Assembly (NCBI GenBank): GCA_023055355.1
Contig: JALJCS010000034.1
Coordinates: 1,874,001-1,938,000, forward strand
From: Agelaius tricolor
Taxonomy: Eukaryota; Chordata; Aves; Passeriformes; Icteridae
Length of the DNA: 64,000 nt
Direction: 5' to 3'
Part shown: piece after piece, positions 21,801-36,800 of the stretch
Numbering within the stretch: position 1 is the stretch's first letter
How the letters are laid out: each line of letters begins with the position of its first letter
The notes under the pieces: model-generated
Seen by the model: the letters and a program-made list of their open reading frames with translations, nothing else
Databases searched by the model: none
What the model was told of the DNA's origin: nothing
Program-made: the position numbers and the translations under genes

Positions 21801-24800
21801 ACTCTGCTCCAAATTCCTGTTCTCAGCTAAACAAGAGCTATTTTAATATGATTTACTTACCAGGCAAAACATGCATTTTATACAGTAGCTTCAGCTTCTC
21901 TGTAAGATCTCCATGGCATGCTGCACCTGAACAACATTAAATGCAGTGTGTTACTAGTCAGCATTCTGTACCATTTTATTTGTTATTGCACAATAACAGC
22001 TGCTACATTCACTCTGGGAAGTACTGTACTACTTTACCCTTTCAAGCTCAAGATCATAAGGCAGTCACTCGACTTCATACAGTAAAAACAGTAAGAGAAC
22101 ACAGACCAATCTACCAATCTACCCTGAATTTCATACTTGAATCTTGGGTCCTTTTTTAAATGCCTATTTCATAAAACTCTGTCTATGGTTATGGCATTAT
22201 CACTCAGAAAGGCCTCCAGCTGGAACTTAACAAGACCTTTTTTGTGTTGAATTCAAACTTTCTGATCTGAGGATCTAATAACAACATCACATGTCTCAGA
22301 GCAGTAAGATATTTACCAAAAAAAAAAAAAAAAAAAAAAAAGAGATAAATTCAAATAAACAGCATTGATCATAGCTTAGCCATGGGCTAAATTGATGCTC
22401 AGGCAATGCTTTCTAGTGATTTTTCCACATCAACCCCTTACTTGTTTCTGGTCTACACTAGAATTAGCTGTATGAAATCCAAGAGGTCTATTGAAGCCCC
22501 TCCTTCCAATTAATTAAATGGACAGTAGTTAATTTTCAAGTAACTAAATAATAGATAATTAGACTTTTTCATACATCTTACTTGTTGTGACATGCCATCC
22601 ATAAATAAATGAACTAACTTCTACTAATTAGATTGTGCAGAGATTTATTTGACCTTATAGGTGACCGTGTCAGTGTACCTCTGCTATGCAAACTACAGAG
22701 TGTGGTGTGGCAAGTACTAACAATCACAGTCTCTTGTAAAGCTTAACACTCCAATAAATACAGATGTTAGGCCAAAACCAAGTTGAGCACAACTACATTA
22801 GCCATTTTGCTTTCAACATGGTCCTTTTAAAGCACAGAACCTCATGATGTTCCCATCTGGTGTTATCACACCATGCAGATAATGCATTCTCTTCTGGTAA
22901 AGGCAACGTGACATAACCAAAGGACAGAACGGGCTGCACTTCTGCCTCCTCCATCAACAGGGAACTGCAAAATAGGATTCAGGGCACAGGGTGACACGTG
23001 TAGGCTGGTTGCTCTCTCTGTCCCCAGATTTGTAGAGAACTGAAAATCTCCATAGCTACAGTTGGAGAAAAATCTGTATGTGCTTCCTGATGCACACTCT
23101 TCCTTCCTCCTACATGCATCCCTTTTCCTTTTTGCTCAAAATTAGGAAGAGTATTGCCAGCAGGTCAAGGGAGGTGATCCTGCCTCTGAAAGGCACGGAG
23201 GAGTGGTGAGGTTACCACTCTGCTTTTTGAGTATCCTCCTGCATTCTGTGGTTGAAAAAACCCTGCTTGCAAAAAATTAAAAAAAAAAAATACACTCAAG
23301 TAGTCCTTGCAAGACACAGCTTTCAGGGTGCTGACTTGGACAGGAGGCTGTGCCAAGTACTGCAGTCAGCAGCAGCCACTGGGGAATGGGGAGCTGTGTG
23401 CTCTGAGAAGGGAGTACTGCAAAAACATGATGGGAGGCAGGAGGCCACTTGGAATCCATGTAGAGATCTCTGTAGCTTACTTGGATGTGCAGTCAACAGC
23501 TGTCATGCTATAATCCAGTGTGTTACAGGGGGGCAAGGGAGCTTTTTCAAGAGTGAATAACTTAAAGAGCTCCTAACCAAGGCTGAAAACCTCTTCTGAG
23601 CAGCACAACTCATGGGGCAAACCACTCCTATATTTGGACTATATTATTTTAAGAGGGCACTGTTAACTGGATTATAGCATGACAGTAAACATAAAGAATA
23701 CACGAAGTTATTCCATTTTTGCTCAGCTGAGGCCCTAGAGGCACCTGAAGTAGGAGGTTCTTGAGCTATTTTTTGAAGGGACAATGAAAAAGAAACTGAA
23801 TGATTAAAAGTCCTGGGGCAGGGTGAAATATGCTCAAACAGGTCCCATTGTTCTTTTGTTGACTGTGTTGTCCTTCTTACCACTCATGTGCTTCTCAACT
23901 GAAAAAGGTGTCAGCAGGGTTGATTTACTTTTTAGGGGGAAAAAAACAGAAGGTTTTTAAATTACACCACAGTGGGCTTAGTTTCTGAAAAATACGAGAT
24001 TTCAGAATGAGCATATTTGATTCTTTTGCCCATTGAAAATTTCAGTTCAGTCATGTTGGCTTATAGCCACATCTGTGCATTTTACATACATTTCTGTTCA
24101 CAGTGCTCAATACTGGCCCTTGTTCTTATTACTTATTATTGGTTCCAAAATTTGCTGTCTCCATCAATAGCTGGTTGACTGTTCCTGACAGCATCCTGTA
24201 AACTGGAAGAGTAGTTAATTTCTGGGTCGTCAAAAGGCCCCAGTGTGTTACATGGAACAGTGCCTCAAATACAAATCACTGCATCACAGGAAACACTGGG
24301 ATTTTTGGGGTAGTGTGAAAGGGAGGTGTGCAGCCAGTTTTATTGTCAGAGCTGTTTTGCACTTACAAGAGAACTAGTGCTACTACTCCTGCACAGAGGT
24401 TTTAATGCAAGGCTGCATTTGGAGCCCTAATGCTTAAACATAGTGTTAATTAACAAAGAGTTGCTGAAAGCCAGACGAGGAAACCTTTTCACTCTCAAAA
24501 AGAATCAAAATATAGAGCTGGCAGAAATTCCACATTGCCCTGAAATGACACATGGTAGGTGGTGAGATGTTGGTCACTTACAGCAAACAACTCCTGCTAT
24601 ATTTAAAAAAGGAGGGGCCAGCTCCTGCCTCATCTTGGCTTCCTCACACTAATCCTGGGGCTTGCAATGTCGGTTTTCATGTCCTGAAATCTTGCTTCTT
24701 CAAGACTAAAAACATTCAGCCTCCCTCTCTGACCTGCACCTCCATTTTCTCCTTTTCAGGGGACTTCCTAACTGCTCTCTGCAGTTTTGGTTACTGATTT

Positions 24801-27800
24801 CAGAAGCAAGAGAGGCAGTACCTCCCACTCTAAGTAATGCCTAGGGGAAATACACCGACGTTAAGCACCTGTGTTTCAGTTAGATTTTGTGTTGAGAGTT
24901 AGCAGTCGGTGGAATCCTCAGATCCTTATGGATCTGTTCATGTATTGTCCTTCTCCCAGTGTGATACACCACTGCCTAAGGCAGCTTCACCTACTAAGGT
25001 CTGAAGGAACCACTGTCACAGGCACGATAAAATGAGCTGAACAGAAACAAACTGGTCTGTCACGTTAGTCTGAAAGCGCCGCGGATCCTCCTTACTCAGT
25101 CCAGAGACGAATTCACGGAAGTTGATGAGCAGATCTCCATTTTCATCCAGAAGCCTGAACAAGCGTGCAGCCAGCGTGTCTGAGTGAGTGCCACAGGCCC
25201 AGGGGAAGAGGAGGGCAAACATGCCCTTGAACTGCTCGAAGTCAATGCGGTACTGCTCCAGGTAAGGCAGGCTGGGGTCGTGCCGCTCCGTGGCATTGCT
25301 GTTCCCTCCCCAGTAGCAGCTCGTCAGGTGCTCTGCCTGAACACAAGGTAAACACCACGACACGGTCAGCACCTCTAGACACAACTCATCCCTCTCCAGG
25401 ATAAAAACAATGCCAAACAACTCTTCCACATGCATTCTTAAAACAGTGCGAGATAACAGATGCATTTCAATTTATCCAGCCCTTCTGCTTTTGGAAGGGG
25501 TTTCTCCTCTAAACAGCATAAAAAAACATCCCCTCTATTTAAAAAAAAAAAGGAAAAAAGAAGATAAAGCAAAACTTTTTCTGCCTTCAGGTAGATGAAA
25601 CATGAAATACCTGTTTTGGCCAGAACTGTGACTTCCCAGGCTTGTTGTACTTGGTCACCCTCATCATGCGGCTAAGTCAGAAGGCTCATGAAATCTTTAT
25701 TTAATCTCTACTCATATTAAAATAGCTGTTTATTTGAAATATTTTTTTGTAGATTCTCAAAAACTGTGAATAATGTACTGTTCTTTCAGTCTTACTGAAG
25801 TCAGTGGAGGTTCTGGGGCTGATTTTGCCAGAATCTAACTCAAAACAACTCAGAAGCTTAAAGAAAAAGATGCCAGCACTGCACAGTGATTAACCAGGGA
25901 AGACTGTCAGACTTGGTCTCACTGATTTCATGGAAGACTGAAAGAAGGCACTGCAGGATTTGGACAATTTGGACTTCTTGTTACAGATGGGAAATTACAG
26001 GACATAAATTCTTCATGATATTAAAAAAAATCTCCAGTTAAAACAGAGGAAGAAAGTAATTTAAGATGTGCATGAAAGTGAAGCTAACACATTTAAATGC
26101 TCACCTTTAAATCTGTGGATCTAATGGCACTGCTGTACAACCAAATTACAAAAACACATCACTTTGTGGCATTAAATTCCCATTTAATGCATTAAAGCAT
26201 TAACAATGGCAAAAATCAGCTACTGCTACACAAAAGTATTAACTATCTGAGATAACAGAATAATTGTGATAAATTCCAAAACTTGGGTCAGCTAGAGAGA
26301 CACATGTTTAGTTTCTAATGACTGATCAAAAGCCTCTATCCAGTTTTTCATTTTATTTTTTTACCAGTATATGTTTTTTTTTCCATGGAGAAATCAATTA
26401 GTGAACTAAACCTTTCTCAATGTTTTAAAAACTGCTTGAGTTTAGGATTTCTTTGTATATCAGCAATACAGCAGCTAATTCAAGTTTGCATCAAGATACC
26501 AAATAATAACTGACAGACTTGACTTGGTGCTTAGAAAAGACAGAGTCCCACAGCAAAAATGAACATTTACACTTCCTAGAGGCACATGATGTTATCTTCA
26601 CTCAGCTTTACCTTGAAAAGCGCATAGAGTTCCTCCAGTTCATCGATAGTAAAAGAAGTCTCTGTCACAATAGTCCGTACCTTTTGAAACACAACATTAA
26701 CAGTTACAGATTTGAAATTCATGTTTCACTGAAAAGCTAAGTTAAGTTCAGAAACTGACTCAACTTATTATGTGCAGAGAACATTATTTCAGTACTGACC
26801 ACATTGCGCTTTGTCGTATCTTCGAGGGTTTGGATGACTTTCAGTCTTTGTTTGAATCTCATTTGTTCAATTAAATCTGCCCGGATACTTCCAAATTTCT
26901 TGAAAGAGAAAAAGCAGTACATGATTGTCTGTGTATTAATATTCAGAATATTCAGCTTGCCTTTAATTTATTAGAAAAATTAATTTAATTATATGATGCA
27001 CCACAAATGAAACTGCTGTTAACGCGTTTTTCAAACACATTACAAAATTACAAAGACTTTAGGAGTATATCACTAGATTTTATTTTTCCCAATAACTTAT
27101 TTTAATTTGAAAGGTCTTTATTCAATTTCAAACTCTCTCATTTCAAACTGTAATCTCAGTACGTAGAAACTTCTTGCTTGGCAAATCTCTGTGAATAGAT
27201 TGTTTCATAAGTCCTCCTGCAGAGTTATATTTCAGCTTGTCCTGGAATGTCTCATAATCCCAACAGAAAGAGAATATTAAACTAACTGGGGATCTCTAAT
27301 GGCTGAGACAGTACAGCAGTCCTTACCCTCTGAGGATCTGAAACAAAGTTGCAAGAATGCAATTTCCACTAGGAAAATAGGCTCTTTAATACCCAAGTCT
27401 TATTTTCAGAAGTTTTTTCCATAATGCACAGAACAGTGTCAGGGAGCTCCTGCACATACTACAAAAGCATCATAGGGGGAAAACCTATTAGGAATAATAT
27501 TCCATGTTTTCATATGCAGAGGAATGCCTAATCCCTAAGATTCATTTTTGCACAAGTATTATAAGCAGAAATTTCTTGCCATCCAAAATTCACACACCTA
27601 GGAATGCACAGATGATCAGCAGGAACAACAATGCCAAATATCAACTACACCACATCTAACGCATAAAGGGCTGGCAGGACACACTTTCATACAAGATGTA
27701 TTTATATTTCCAGTGCAAGTGCATTTACATAAGCAGGTCATAATATGCTGGCATATCCTTGTAAAATGAAATTAATGCTAAAGCTTCATTTATCTATAAA

Positions 27801-30800
27801 GGTGTTCATCTTTATCATGTACCTAGGGAGTAAAAATATGCTTTATGTACTTGTGAGCATGTTGCAGATAAACAAGTCTTTTGACAAAAATAGAATGGAG
27901 ATAAACATGTAGAATGTAGATATTCATGAATATCAGGCATCAAAGAGGCATTTCAGGTATTCACAAAACCTTAGAAGGACAGATCTTCTGAGGCCACACC
28001 TATTCCAGTAATCAGTTTATTTACTGGACTGGAAGGCCAAATAAGATGGTCTGTCCACATCCATAAAACTAAAACTCATGTAGCCTTCAAAAGAGGAAGG
28101 TTGCAGATGATTGCCTTCTGGGAATGGTCCTTTGTCCGTGCTAAATTTCAAATTGTACAAGGAGTTGTTGCAAAGATGTCACCTGTTCAAAGTCAAAACT
28201 GTATCAAACCTTTCCACAGCACAGACCTTCCAGTGTCAGTTCTTTAGTTAGTATGGCCAGATACCACTCCACACACAGCTGAAATGTTGAAGGCCAATTT
28301 TTTTTCCTAGCTAACTAGCTAACACACAAATTAAATGAGTTAAACATGTAACAGCTCTGATTATGAGTCTACACTCCACAGACAGCTAGTGAGCTGTGCA
28401 CAGGCTTTTAAAACTGCAGTTATTATGCATTATTTCAGTCACTTCTACTATAATTATTATGAAACCAGGATCTATGGCTTCTGAATTACATGCAAATTGA
28501 ATGAAAGGATAAGAGATTTCTTACTGAAAACTATTTTCAGTAAATTAAGAAATTACTGGCAGTATAAAATGCCCTTGTTATGTATATTCTCTTCTTTAAA
28601 GACAATTTCTGCTTTGAAAGTAGAAAGTCTGCTCAATATCATCAGAGAGGGGGGCTAATCACTTATTACCAAGCAATTCTTCTGCATCCTTTCAACTTTC
28701 ACTGGAGACCTCTCATAGATGCATCTGACACGATTACCTAAGAGCTGGACAGTGTCAGAGCATGATGTTCATAAAACAATTCATGCATTGTGACTTGGCC
28801 AGAGCCATCAAGTTCTCAGACTCATCACATTTCCATGACAAATATCACACAGGACCATCTGGAAGAGACAAGGTCTTCCCCTCTCCTTGGGGATGGTGTG
28901 TGTATGCTTGAGGGAAGGCAAAGGTCTCAAAAACCCCATGTTTTCCTCAGCTGTAGGTCTTCCTATTATTTTTAAATTATAAATGTCTACAATATTAAGA
29001 ATAGATGGTCACACCAGCAAGGACTCTTAGCAATTTAATTTCTAAAAATTACCAAAAAGATGCTCATTTAGTTTATATTATAGAAATCAACTCCATGTCA
29101 ATGGAAGGGAATAATGGAACTTAAAGAGAAAAAAATGTTACAGTTTTCCTTGATTTTTATAAAATATGGGTATATCAGTGTAACCAGACATATATTAACT
29201 GATGGCTTTTTTTTTTTTTTTTAATTTAAGGACAATTAAACCAGTCTGCAGATTTTAGCTGGTTTTGCAGGCTTTGTCCTGTCCTTTAATAGATATTAGT
29301 TATTAGCAGCTCCTTTCACTTGGATTTTCTTTTAGCTTTGGTGATAGTAGAGAAGATAGTGGCCCATGGTCACAATCAGCACTTTTAAGTAAATGAAAGG
29401 CAAAAGAAACAAAGTTTCACTGATAAAAGAAAGGTCTTCTGAAATCATACAGATTTCACTATTGTTTCAGTTTGGAAAAGCACAAAAAAGCTTAAATGAG
29501 AATTAACTCCTTTCAAATTAAAAGTTGAGCCTTTTGTTTGTAAATCACTTTTTGGTTGTGGGCTGCTCTCTTTGAGGCCTCACACTTCTCTGAAAACAGC
29601 TCCAATTAAAAGTCTTGGTTAAAAGAAGAAGAAAGTCTAACTCCTCTTCCTTGCTCAATTTCAGGCTTCTCAGATGAGTCTGCATTTCTTTTATGTTCTT
29701 TCTGTTTCAAGCAAAGCCAAACTAGACTATCAAATTCCTCTGTGAAGCAGAAATTGTGTTAGTTGGTAAGTTCCCGTTAAGAAGTCTTATCCTACCTCAT
29801 AGGAAGACCTGATTAGCCTGAAGATATCCACCTCAGGATAAGGCTCTACATCATCACTGAGCAGGGAGTGAAGATGAGGAATGGGAGGAAGAGTACTGTC
29901 CTTATTAGTTACACTGTCCAAGTATCTGGTGGGGAAAAAAAAAAAAAAAAAAGAGAAATGAGAAATTCAAGATAAATTTGTATGCCCTCCCTCCTGAGGG
30001 TTAACAGCATACAGGTTACATATTGATTATTACATGTAGAAGTGATAAAGCCATTCTCTAGCAAGAGAATGGCTTTAAGGTTATACTACTGAAATTTATT
30101 ATGAAAAAATTCCAAAGTTCCAGAAGCATATGGAAAACTCAACACCACTACCAAGCCCAAGAAAATCAGAGGTTACACTCAGCAGCACTAGCTCTGATGA
30201 AATGACTCAAGCCACTGAAATCTATTTTTTCAAGATCCTACCTAATTCTTCTGAGTCCAAGTTAGTCTATTCCCAAAACAATTTTCCTTAACACCAAGGC
30301 TTTTTCTTAATACTTAAAAGGTAGCAGGCTGAAGTCACAAAACCCATGTAATTCACTAAAATAATGAATCAAGTTAAATTTCTATAACTAGGTTTGGGAA
30401 GTTTATTCAAATGTCTTGAAAGAAGAATTTGTATCTTGTTGGTCAGTTAGCATTATTTTAAAATAATATAAGGAGTACCTTACATGGATGAAAGGAGACT
30501 ACAAGTAGGTAAAAGATTTACATATATGATACTGGTTTAAATTTAGTATTTCAACATAGAATACAAATCAGAAAAGCAGGCAAAAAAACCAAACAAAACC
30601 ACAAACACGAAGATACTTAATTTTCTGTAATAAATACCTTCCCAAGACTGTCATGGCTTCTCCATCATCTTTACAGTTAAGCAACTTGTCTACATTAGCT
30701 TCGAGGACAGCGAGTGCTAACTGAAATATCACCTTTATTCCTTCACAGAAGAAACAATCCACAACTACCACTGCACTTTCAAATGGCATTACACTGAGGA

Positions 30801-33800
30801 AAAGAGTGAGGAACCAGGACAGGGAGATGGTGGAGATGACACCCAAATCCTGCATGCAGTCATAAAGCTGTGGAATGTAGTCACGAGCCAGCTCTTCAAA
30901 GACACCCTGATCCACCAATGCTCCTGTTGAAGATAAATAAGGTTGAATTAATTCAGGAGCAACTGATACATGGCCATTTAGGGGAGGAAAAAAACTCCTA
31001 TATATTTTATGTGTATAAATAAAAAAACCTAAGAATATTTTGCACGGTGCTTATGCACATTTTCTCACTTTCAAATGAGTAACAGACTCCATTACACTAC
31101 ACAAATTGAACTGTAATAAGTTTTTTTCTGTTTTAATAATACACTTCATTATAAATAAGAACAGAGTAATTTGGTCTAGCACTAGGAGAAGTTACATAGT
31201 GGCTTTATATTACCATTCCTAATTGGAGCAAGACCTCAGCATCACCTGTTGAATGAGGCCAGGGTGATGCTGAGGGCTCAGATTTACTTCAAGAGAACCC
31301 TGTATTATACATTCCCATGCCACAACATCAGTGTTTTAAGCAGGCCAGGAAGAAGAATTTCTAAGGCTGAGTATCTCAAGTATTTGTGAGATATGGTAAA
31401 AACAGATTCCATGATAAATTGAAGTCACTGTCTTTGACATACACAAGGAAGCTCATCTGACAACAACAGCTTTCTGATACTTGTGCCCTTTCACATCAGA
31501 GGTACAGCCACCAAGACTTCTACTGCAAACTCCTAAAGCTCCTGTTTCCACCTTACCTTAATCAGCTACTTGGATCATTTCAAACTCAAATTTTAGCCTC
31601 CCATCTTTTCTTAACAATCTACTTTACTTAACCCCAATTTAGAATGTCACCTGATCCTAAGTAGGTGATAAGCTATTAACAATAACATCACCTCTTTAGG
31701 AAATTGCCTTTATTCTCCTGAGCAAGCTGGCTCCTCACTAGCATGCACAGATGCATCTACCCATCTATTTGTTTCAGTACAAATAACACCAGTCAATTTG
31801 GTTAGGTTTTATACTGTCATTTCAAAAATGTCCCCAAAGCATACCAACAACTCTTGTGTTGTAGTAGTCAGGCAGCATACGCTCACACAGAGCCACCAGC
31901 AGCCAGAAAGCTTCCTCCTCTTTTGCATAAAGGAGGAGCACTGAAGTGACAATATTCATAGCCTAAAAGAAAGGGAAATACAATGATTTAAAATCTAGCA
32001 CTGTACCTGGGCAGAAAAGTGGTTAGGAAATGAGCTACATCTCTCCCTGCAGATCCCAAACTGTTCAAGTACTTCCCTGTAAAAACAGAAGTGTTTCCCC
32101 AGTGCTCTTCAGAAAACTTCAAATCACAGAAAATTGTAAGGCTTTTCTTTCATTTTGTTGTTGATTCACTGGGGCTTTTTGGTGGGTTTTTTTGGGTTGT
32201 TTGTTTTGTGTTGCAGATTTTGTTTTTTAAGAAGGCTGACCCAGGTCTGCAAGCATCTGTTACACTGCTACTGATATTCTGCCATAGGTGCTCTTGGGGA
32301 ATCTGGGTCTGGTGCAGACAAAACACCTCCCACAGCACTAGTGAGGTGCCTGAATTCTCACTGTAGATGAACCAAATCTCAAGGTTATTAATTACTGTGA
32401 CAGTTTTAGGGACCACAACTGAAATGTCTTTCTACTGCTTCTCTGTTAAATAATCTTTAAAAATGTTGTAGGTATTACTTAGTACCTCATGTGCTATTAA
32501 ATAATATATGATGGTATCTTGTTACAACTGCTTGCACTTACTCAAGTTGCATCTGGAAGTCTTAAAAGTTAGACATTAATAAGGCTTCTTAATACTAAAA
32601 AATCTAAGTTTCTTCTTTGCAAAAGTATGTAGGAAGGTAAAAAAAGGCCCCAGTGATAAATCAAAATTATATAGTATGAAAGAATTATTTAGGACCAGAA
32701 ACTAACGTGACTTGAATTATGGGCATAAGAACCTCAAAACCATGCACTGGGGTCAGCATTAACTCCACAGATATATGGTTAGGACTCCCAGTGATATCTC
32801 CTAGGATACTTTATTTTTTTTGCAAAGTGTTTGGGGGTGTTTTGCTTGGTTTTTCGGTTGTTTTCTGGTTTTCTTTCTTTTCATTGTTTTGAATGATGAC
32901 ATGGCATCATTGAAAGAGGAAAGAAGGTTCTAGAGGGTTATAACTAATACATTCAATAACATGTCATTATAAGATGGACAGATAAAAATAGATAAAAATT
33001 TAAGGCTGAACACAATGTGTTTTGGTTTTGAGGGGATTTTTTGTTAATATGAAAATAACCTTTCTTCAGTTTACATTGTCATTTTCTGTAGACAGCTCTG
33101 TTATCATCTGTCCAGTTTCTAGATTTATGAGCAGAAATTATGCCTACAGAAAATCTCTCAATGTGTGCTGCTAATACTGCTGTTAGAGCAGGTCCTTGTG
33201 TGACATCCCTCTGGCCTCAGCATCCCTGCCTTTCTGCAGCACTGAGCTCACAGCACCATCCACGCCTCAGTGTGCTTCACACAGCCAAACCCTCACGTGC
33301 ATGACTGAAGGAACAGCACTGCAAGGAAAGAACTGGAATTCCAGAAACTGAAGGAGAGCAGGGTATTTCCATTACCTGACAATAGCCTATGTTTGGATTT
33401 CTGAAAGCATAAGCTGTCAAGACTCTCCTTAAAGCAGCAATACCCATCTCATTCTGGAATGCAGGGTGTTCTGGAAGGGAGCGGTGCAGATCCCTCTCTA
33501 TCTCTTCTGTAGCAAGATTGTATTTTCCCATAGATTTCTCCACTAGGTCCTCATAATAGCCAGGATGAGTGGTCATTTCATTAATGGCTCCTAGGAGTAG
33601 GAGAACAGTATTAAAACCAGGAGAAAATGGAAGGTTTAGCAGGTACAGTACTTGAACATGATAATCTGCTCCCCTTCCATTCCGAGTGTCACCAAGAACT
33701 TTGAAAGCAAATATGAAAATATTATTTCTTTAAAGGTGATTAAAAAATTTCAAAGTATGTGCTTTGGTGATTATCAGCCCTTCCTGTCTTCTCTACAGGC

Positions 33801-36800
33801 ATTTTTATAAGGAGGTTAAAATCCCTCTCAGCCAGAACACAACAGGAGGTGTGAAGAACAAACCAACTGTGCAGTCACATGGTATCATGAGCTCCCTCTG
33901 CAGCTGGCTGTGGGTTTGGTTATCCTAAATAACTCAAAACTTGTCTCTGAGAAAGCTACTTGCCCTGGAAACAGAGTAGATTAATGTCTGGTTGCAGAGG
34001 GTATGACATGTCAGCCAAAAGCACGAGACAAAAACTCAGGAGTTCTATTCCTACTTGTGAAAATGACGCTGTTATCTTGGGCAGGGCACTCAGCCTTAGG
34101 GACACCACTACATGCTCACAGAGTTGCTATGAGATTTCACTACTGACTTTACAACTTCTCTGGAAACAAATTCAAGTGTCAGTAGCACAAAGTAATCCAC
34201 ACAGAAAATATGAGTTATAGATACACAGTGAGCATTAGTCCAAACTAGCTGTTAATAGGACACAAAACAGAGCTCTGCATTGCTGTGGCTATCTTCCAAA
34301 AACATTCCTCTAGTGCCCAGCAGCAAAGAGAAAATGCAAATTAATGCCTGAAGTAGGATGGATTTCCATATAACTAGTAATAAAATTCTTCAACTTCAAA
34401 AAAACCCCAACTTTAAGTGGACACATAGCTAGAGAATCGTTTATGGCACAGAATCCCAGACAAATATTTTCATACCATTTTTTCACATAATGGAAGCACC
34501 TAATAAAATGTTAGAGTAGCTTTTTTTTTAATATCAACAACAAAAAAAAAGAGTGTGGTTCCATGCAACAGGCCTAAACTTTGGAACTCCTTGCTAAAAT
34601 TGCTGTGAAAGCTAAAAGCTTAAGTGGATCCAGAAATTATTAAATAAATGGGAATTAGGCTTGCTGGTGGTTGCTGAACATCTAGAAGGTCTCTAAACTG
34701 CTGGCTTCTGGTTACCAAGCATGTGTTCTGCTTTTCATGTATTCTTCCTTAATTATGTGAGCCTGTTTGAGAAAGGGCATTTGCTAACAGAAATCTTGTC
34801 TAAACTTGTCTGGTACCCTCTAACAATCACAGCCTTACTTACTCCAAATATTTTCACTTATTATGTGCACCTTTAATCACCTTTGAATTCCCTTCTTCCC
34901 TCATGCTTTTGCTTATATCCCACAGACACATTCAAAGGGAAACCTACCTGAAAAGAGCAGCCAAAGTTCCCCTCTCATGCTTTCTGGAATGCCCTTTAGC
35001 ACAAGGTCTCTTGTTTTCTCTGTACGATACATACAGACCCCTTGGCCATATTCAGCGAAGTGAATCTTCCAGGCCTGCTCCTTCAGGAACTCCTTGGCCT
35101 AAAAGCAAAGGAAGGCAGGCAGAAAGATGCAGCTTCTCTTTCTAACACTCTGACCCACTAAAATCTTGAGTGCTAAAAAGCCTGCAATATCCTAGCCTTC
35201 CAAGTGAGCAAGAAATAACTTGGCTGCAGTCCAGTTAGCTTCTTAATGGGCTGCCTCCTCCCATTCCTGAGTTTCTATGCCAGTAGACCTTGCTGCTAAG
35301 AGAAGCAGTTATACTTAAGAGCAGGAATACAACATCCCCTTGAATTACATCCAAGTTTGCTTTTATGTAGTGAAGTTATTTGTACTGGTAAAACAACAGT
35401 ATGTTCAAGCCTTTACTTCTGTGAAAAATACTGCCCCTACTTAACTGTCTGGCAGAATGAAACTCTTCTGGGTCAGCAACATGGGTTTTAAAGCAAACAC
35501 CATTAGACAGCCTTTTCAGACAGGTGGAGCACTCAGAAGTGTACTTTACCAGCTTAGGGTTGAACTCCTCAGGTGACCTGCGCCGATACATGGTCATTAA
35601 AGCTTGAGTTGCTGTTGGAATACCGTTATCATTGAGGTTGAATTGTCGCTCTCCCTCCGACTCAGAGCTCAGGCTTTTGTGAGGGCTGGCAGAAATTAAA
35701 CTACTTGACCTTGTAAACACCTGTAGAAAGCAGTCACAAGCAGTACAGGCACAAAGATGAGCCAGTATCTGGACTTTTTACTTCACTTTACTTTGCAATG
35801 TATACATGCTAACGGTTAACAAAAACATAAGCCAGCAGAAATTAGACCAGTAGAGAGAGAATAATGAAATAGCTTCCAGTTTCTCAACAGCTCTCCTGAA
35901 GCACAACCAAATTCTAGAACTAGAATGGCTAGGGTAATGTTACCCCTAAGTAGCCCTGGACAATTGAACCAGCTCCCTTGATCTGTCAACATCATAGGAT
36001 ACTAGATTGTGATTTGGAAGAAAAGTATTTTGAAGAAAAAGGATTTTCTGACTTCTCAAACAGCTTTGAAACTGTATCATAGTAAAATCTCATGGAGCAG
36101 TTCACACCAAATGCCTGAAATCGCAAGTCAGTCATGCATCTCTAGCTATGTAGTCATATTACAAATTGTAGTAAATGCTTACACTTAATTTGTGTTTATA
36201 ATTCAGTAGGTAGAACACTTAGATCCATTTACAGTAAAAGTTCCAGCACTATACATGCCTACATGCTCTGCTATACAACAAAGTAATTATACCTCACCCT
36301 CAACAAAGCAAGTAGAAAAATTCTTTTCAGACACACATTGCAAACAGGGTAGGGCTCCACAGGACAGTACTAAGGTATGGCTTAGGACAGACTTGGAATG
36401 TGAGATACACCAACATAATACCAAAATGATACACCACAAAAGCCTCTTCTACTCTGAGATCTGAATTATTATACTTTGCTGGGTTTAACAGAACTGATGA
36501 GGTTGTTATATGATCTGAATTTCATACATAAAAGCTGGAATTCAGCAGAAGGCTTGACATTCAAAGCACCTAAAGAAGTATATCTACTCATAACTTTTAA
36601 GAACTATTTACATTGCACACATATCTAAGGAGGTGGTTCAGAATAGGGTCATTTGATGCTCAGGACAGAGCTGTTTTTTTCCTGTTAGGTCAAATGTTCC
36701 AAAGTTCACTAGCAGTGCACATACAAACCAGCTCAGCTCAGGCATTGCTTTCAGAAGAATCAAAAGATGGGATTTAGCAGCTAAAGTCTTGAATAAAAGG

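Noticed and set aside
22318..22341. A24 run as the tail of a processed retropseudogene
   Set aside because: No gene body or target duplication is visible next to it.
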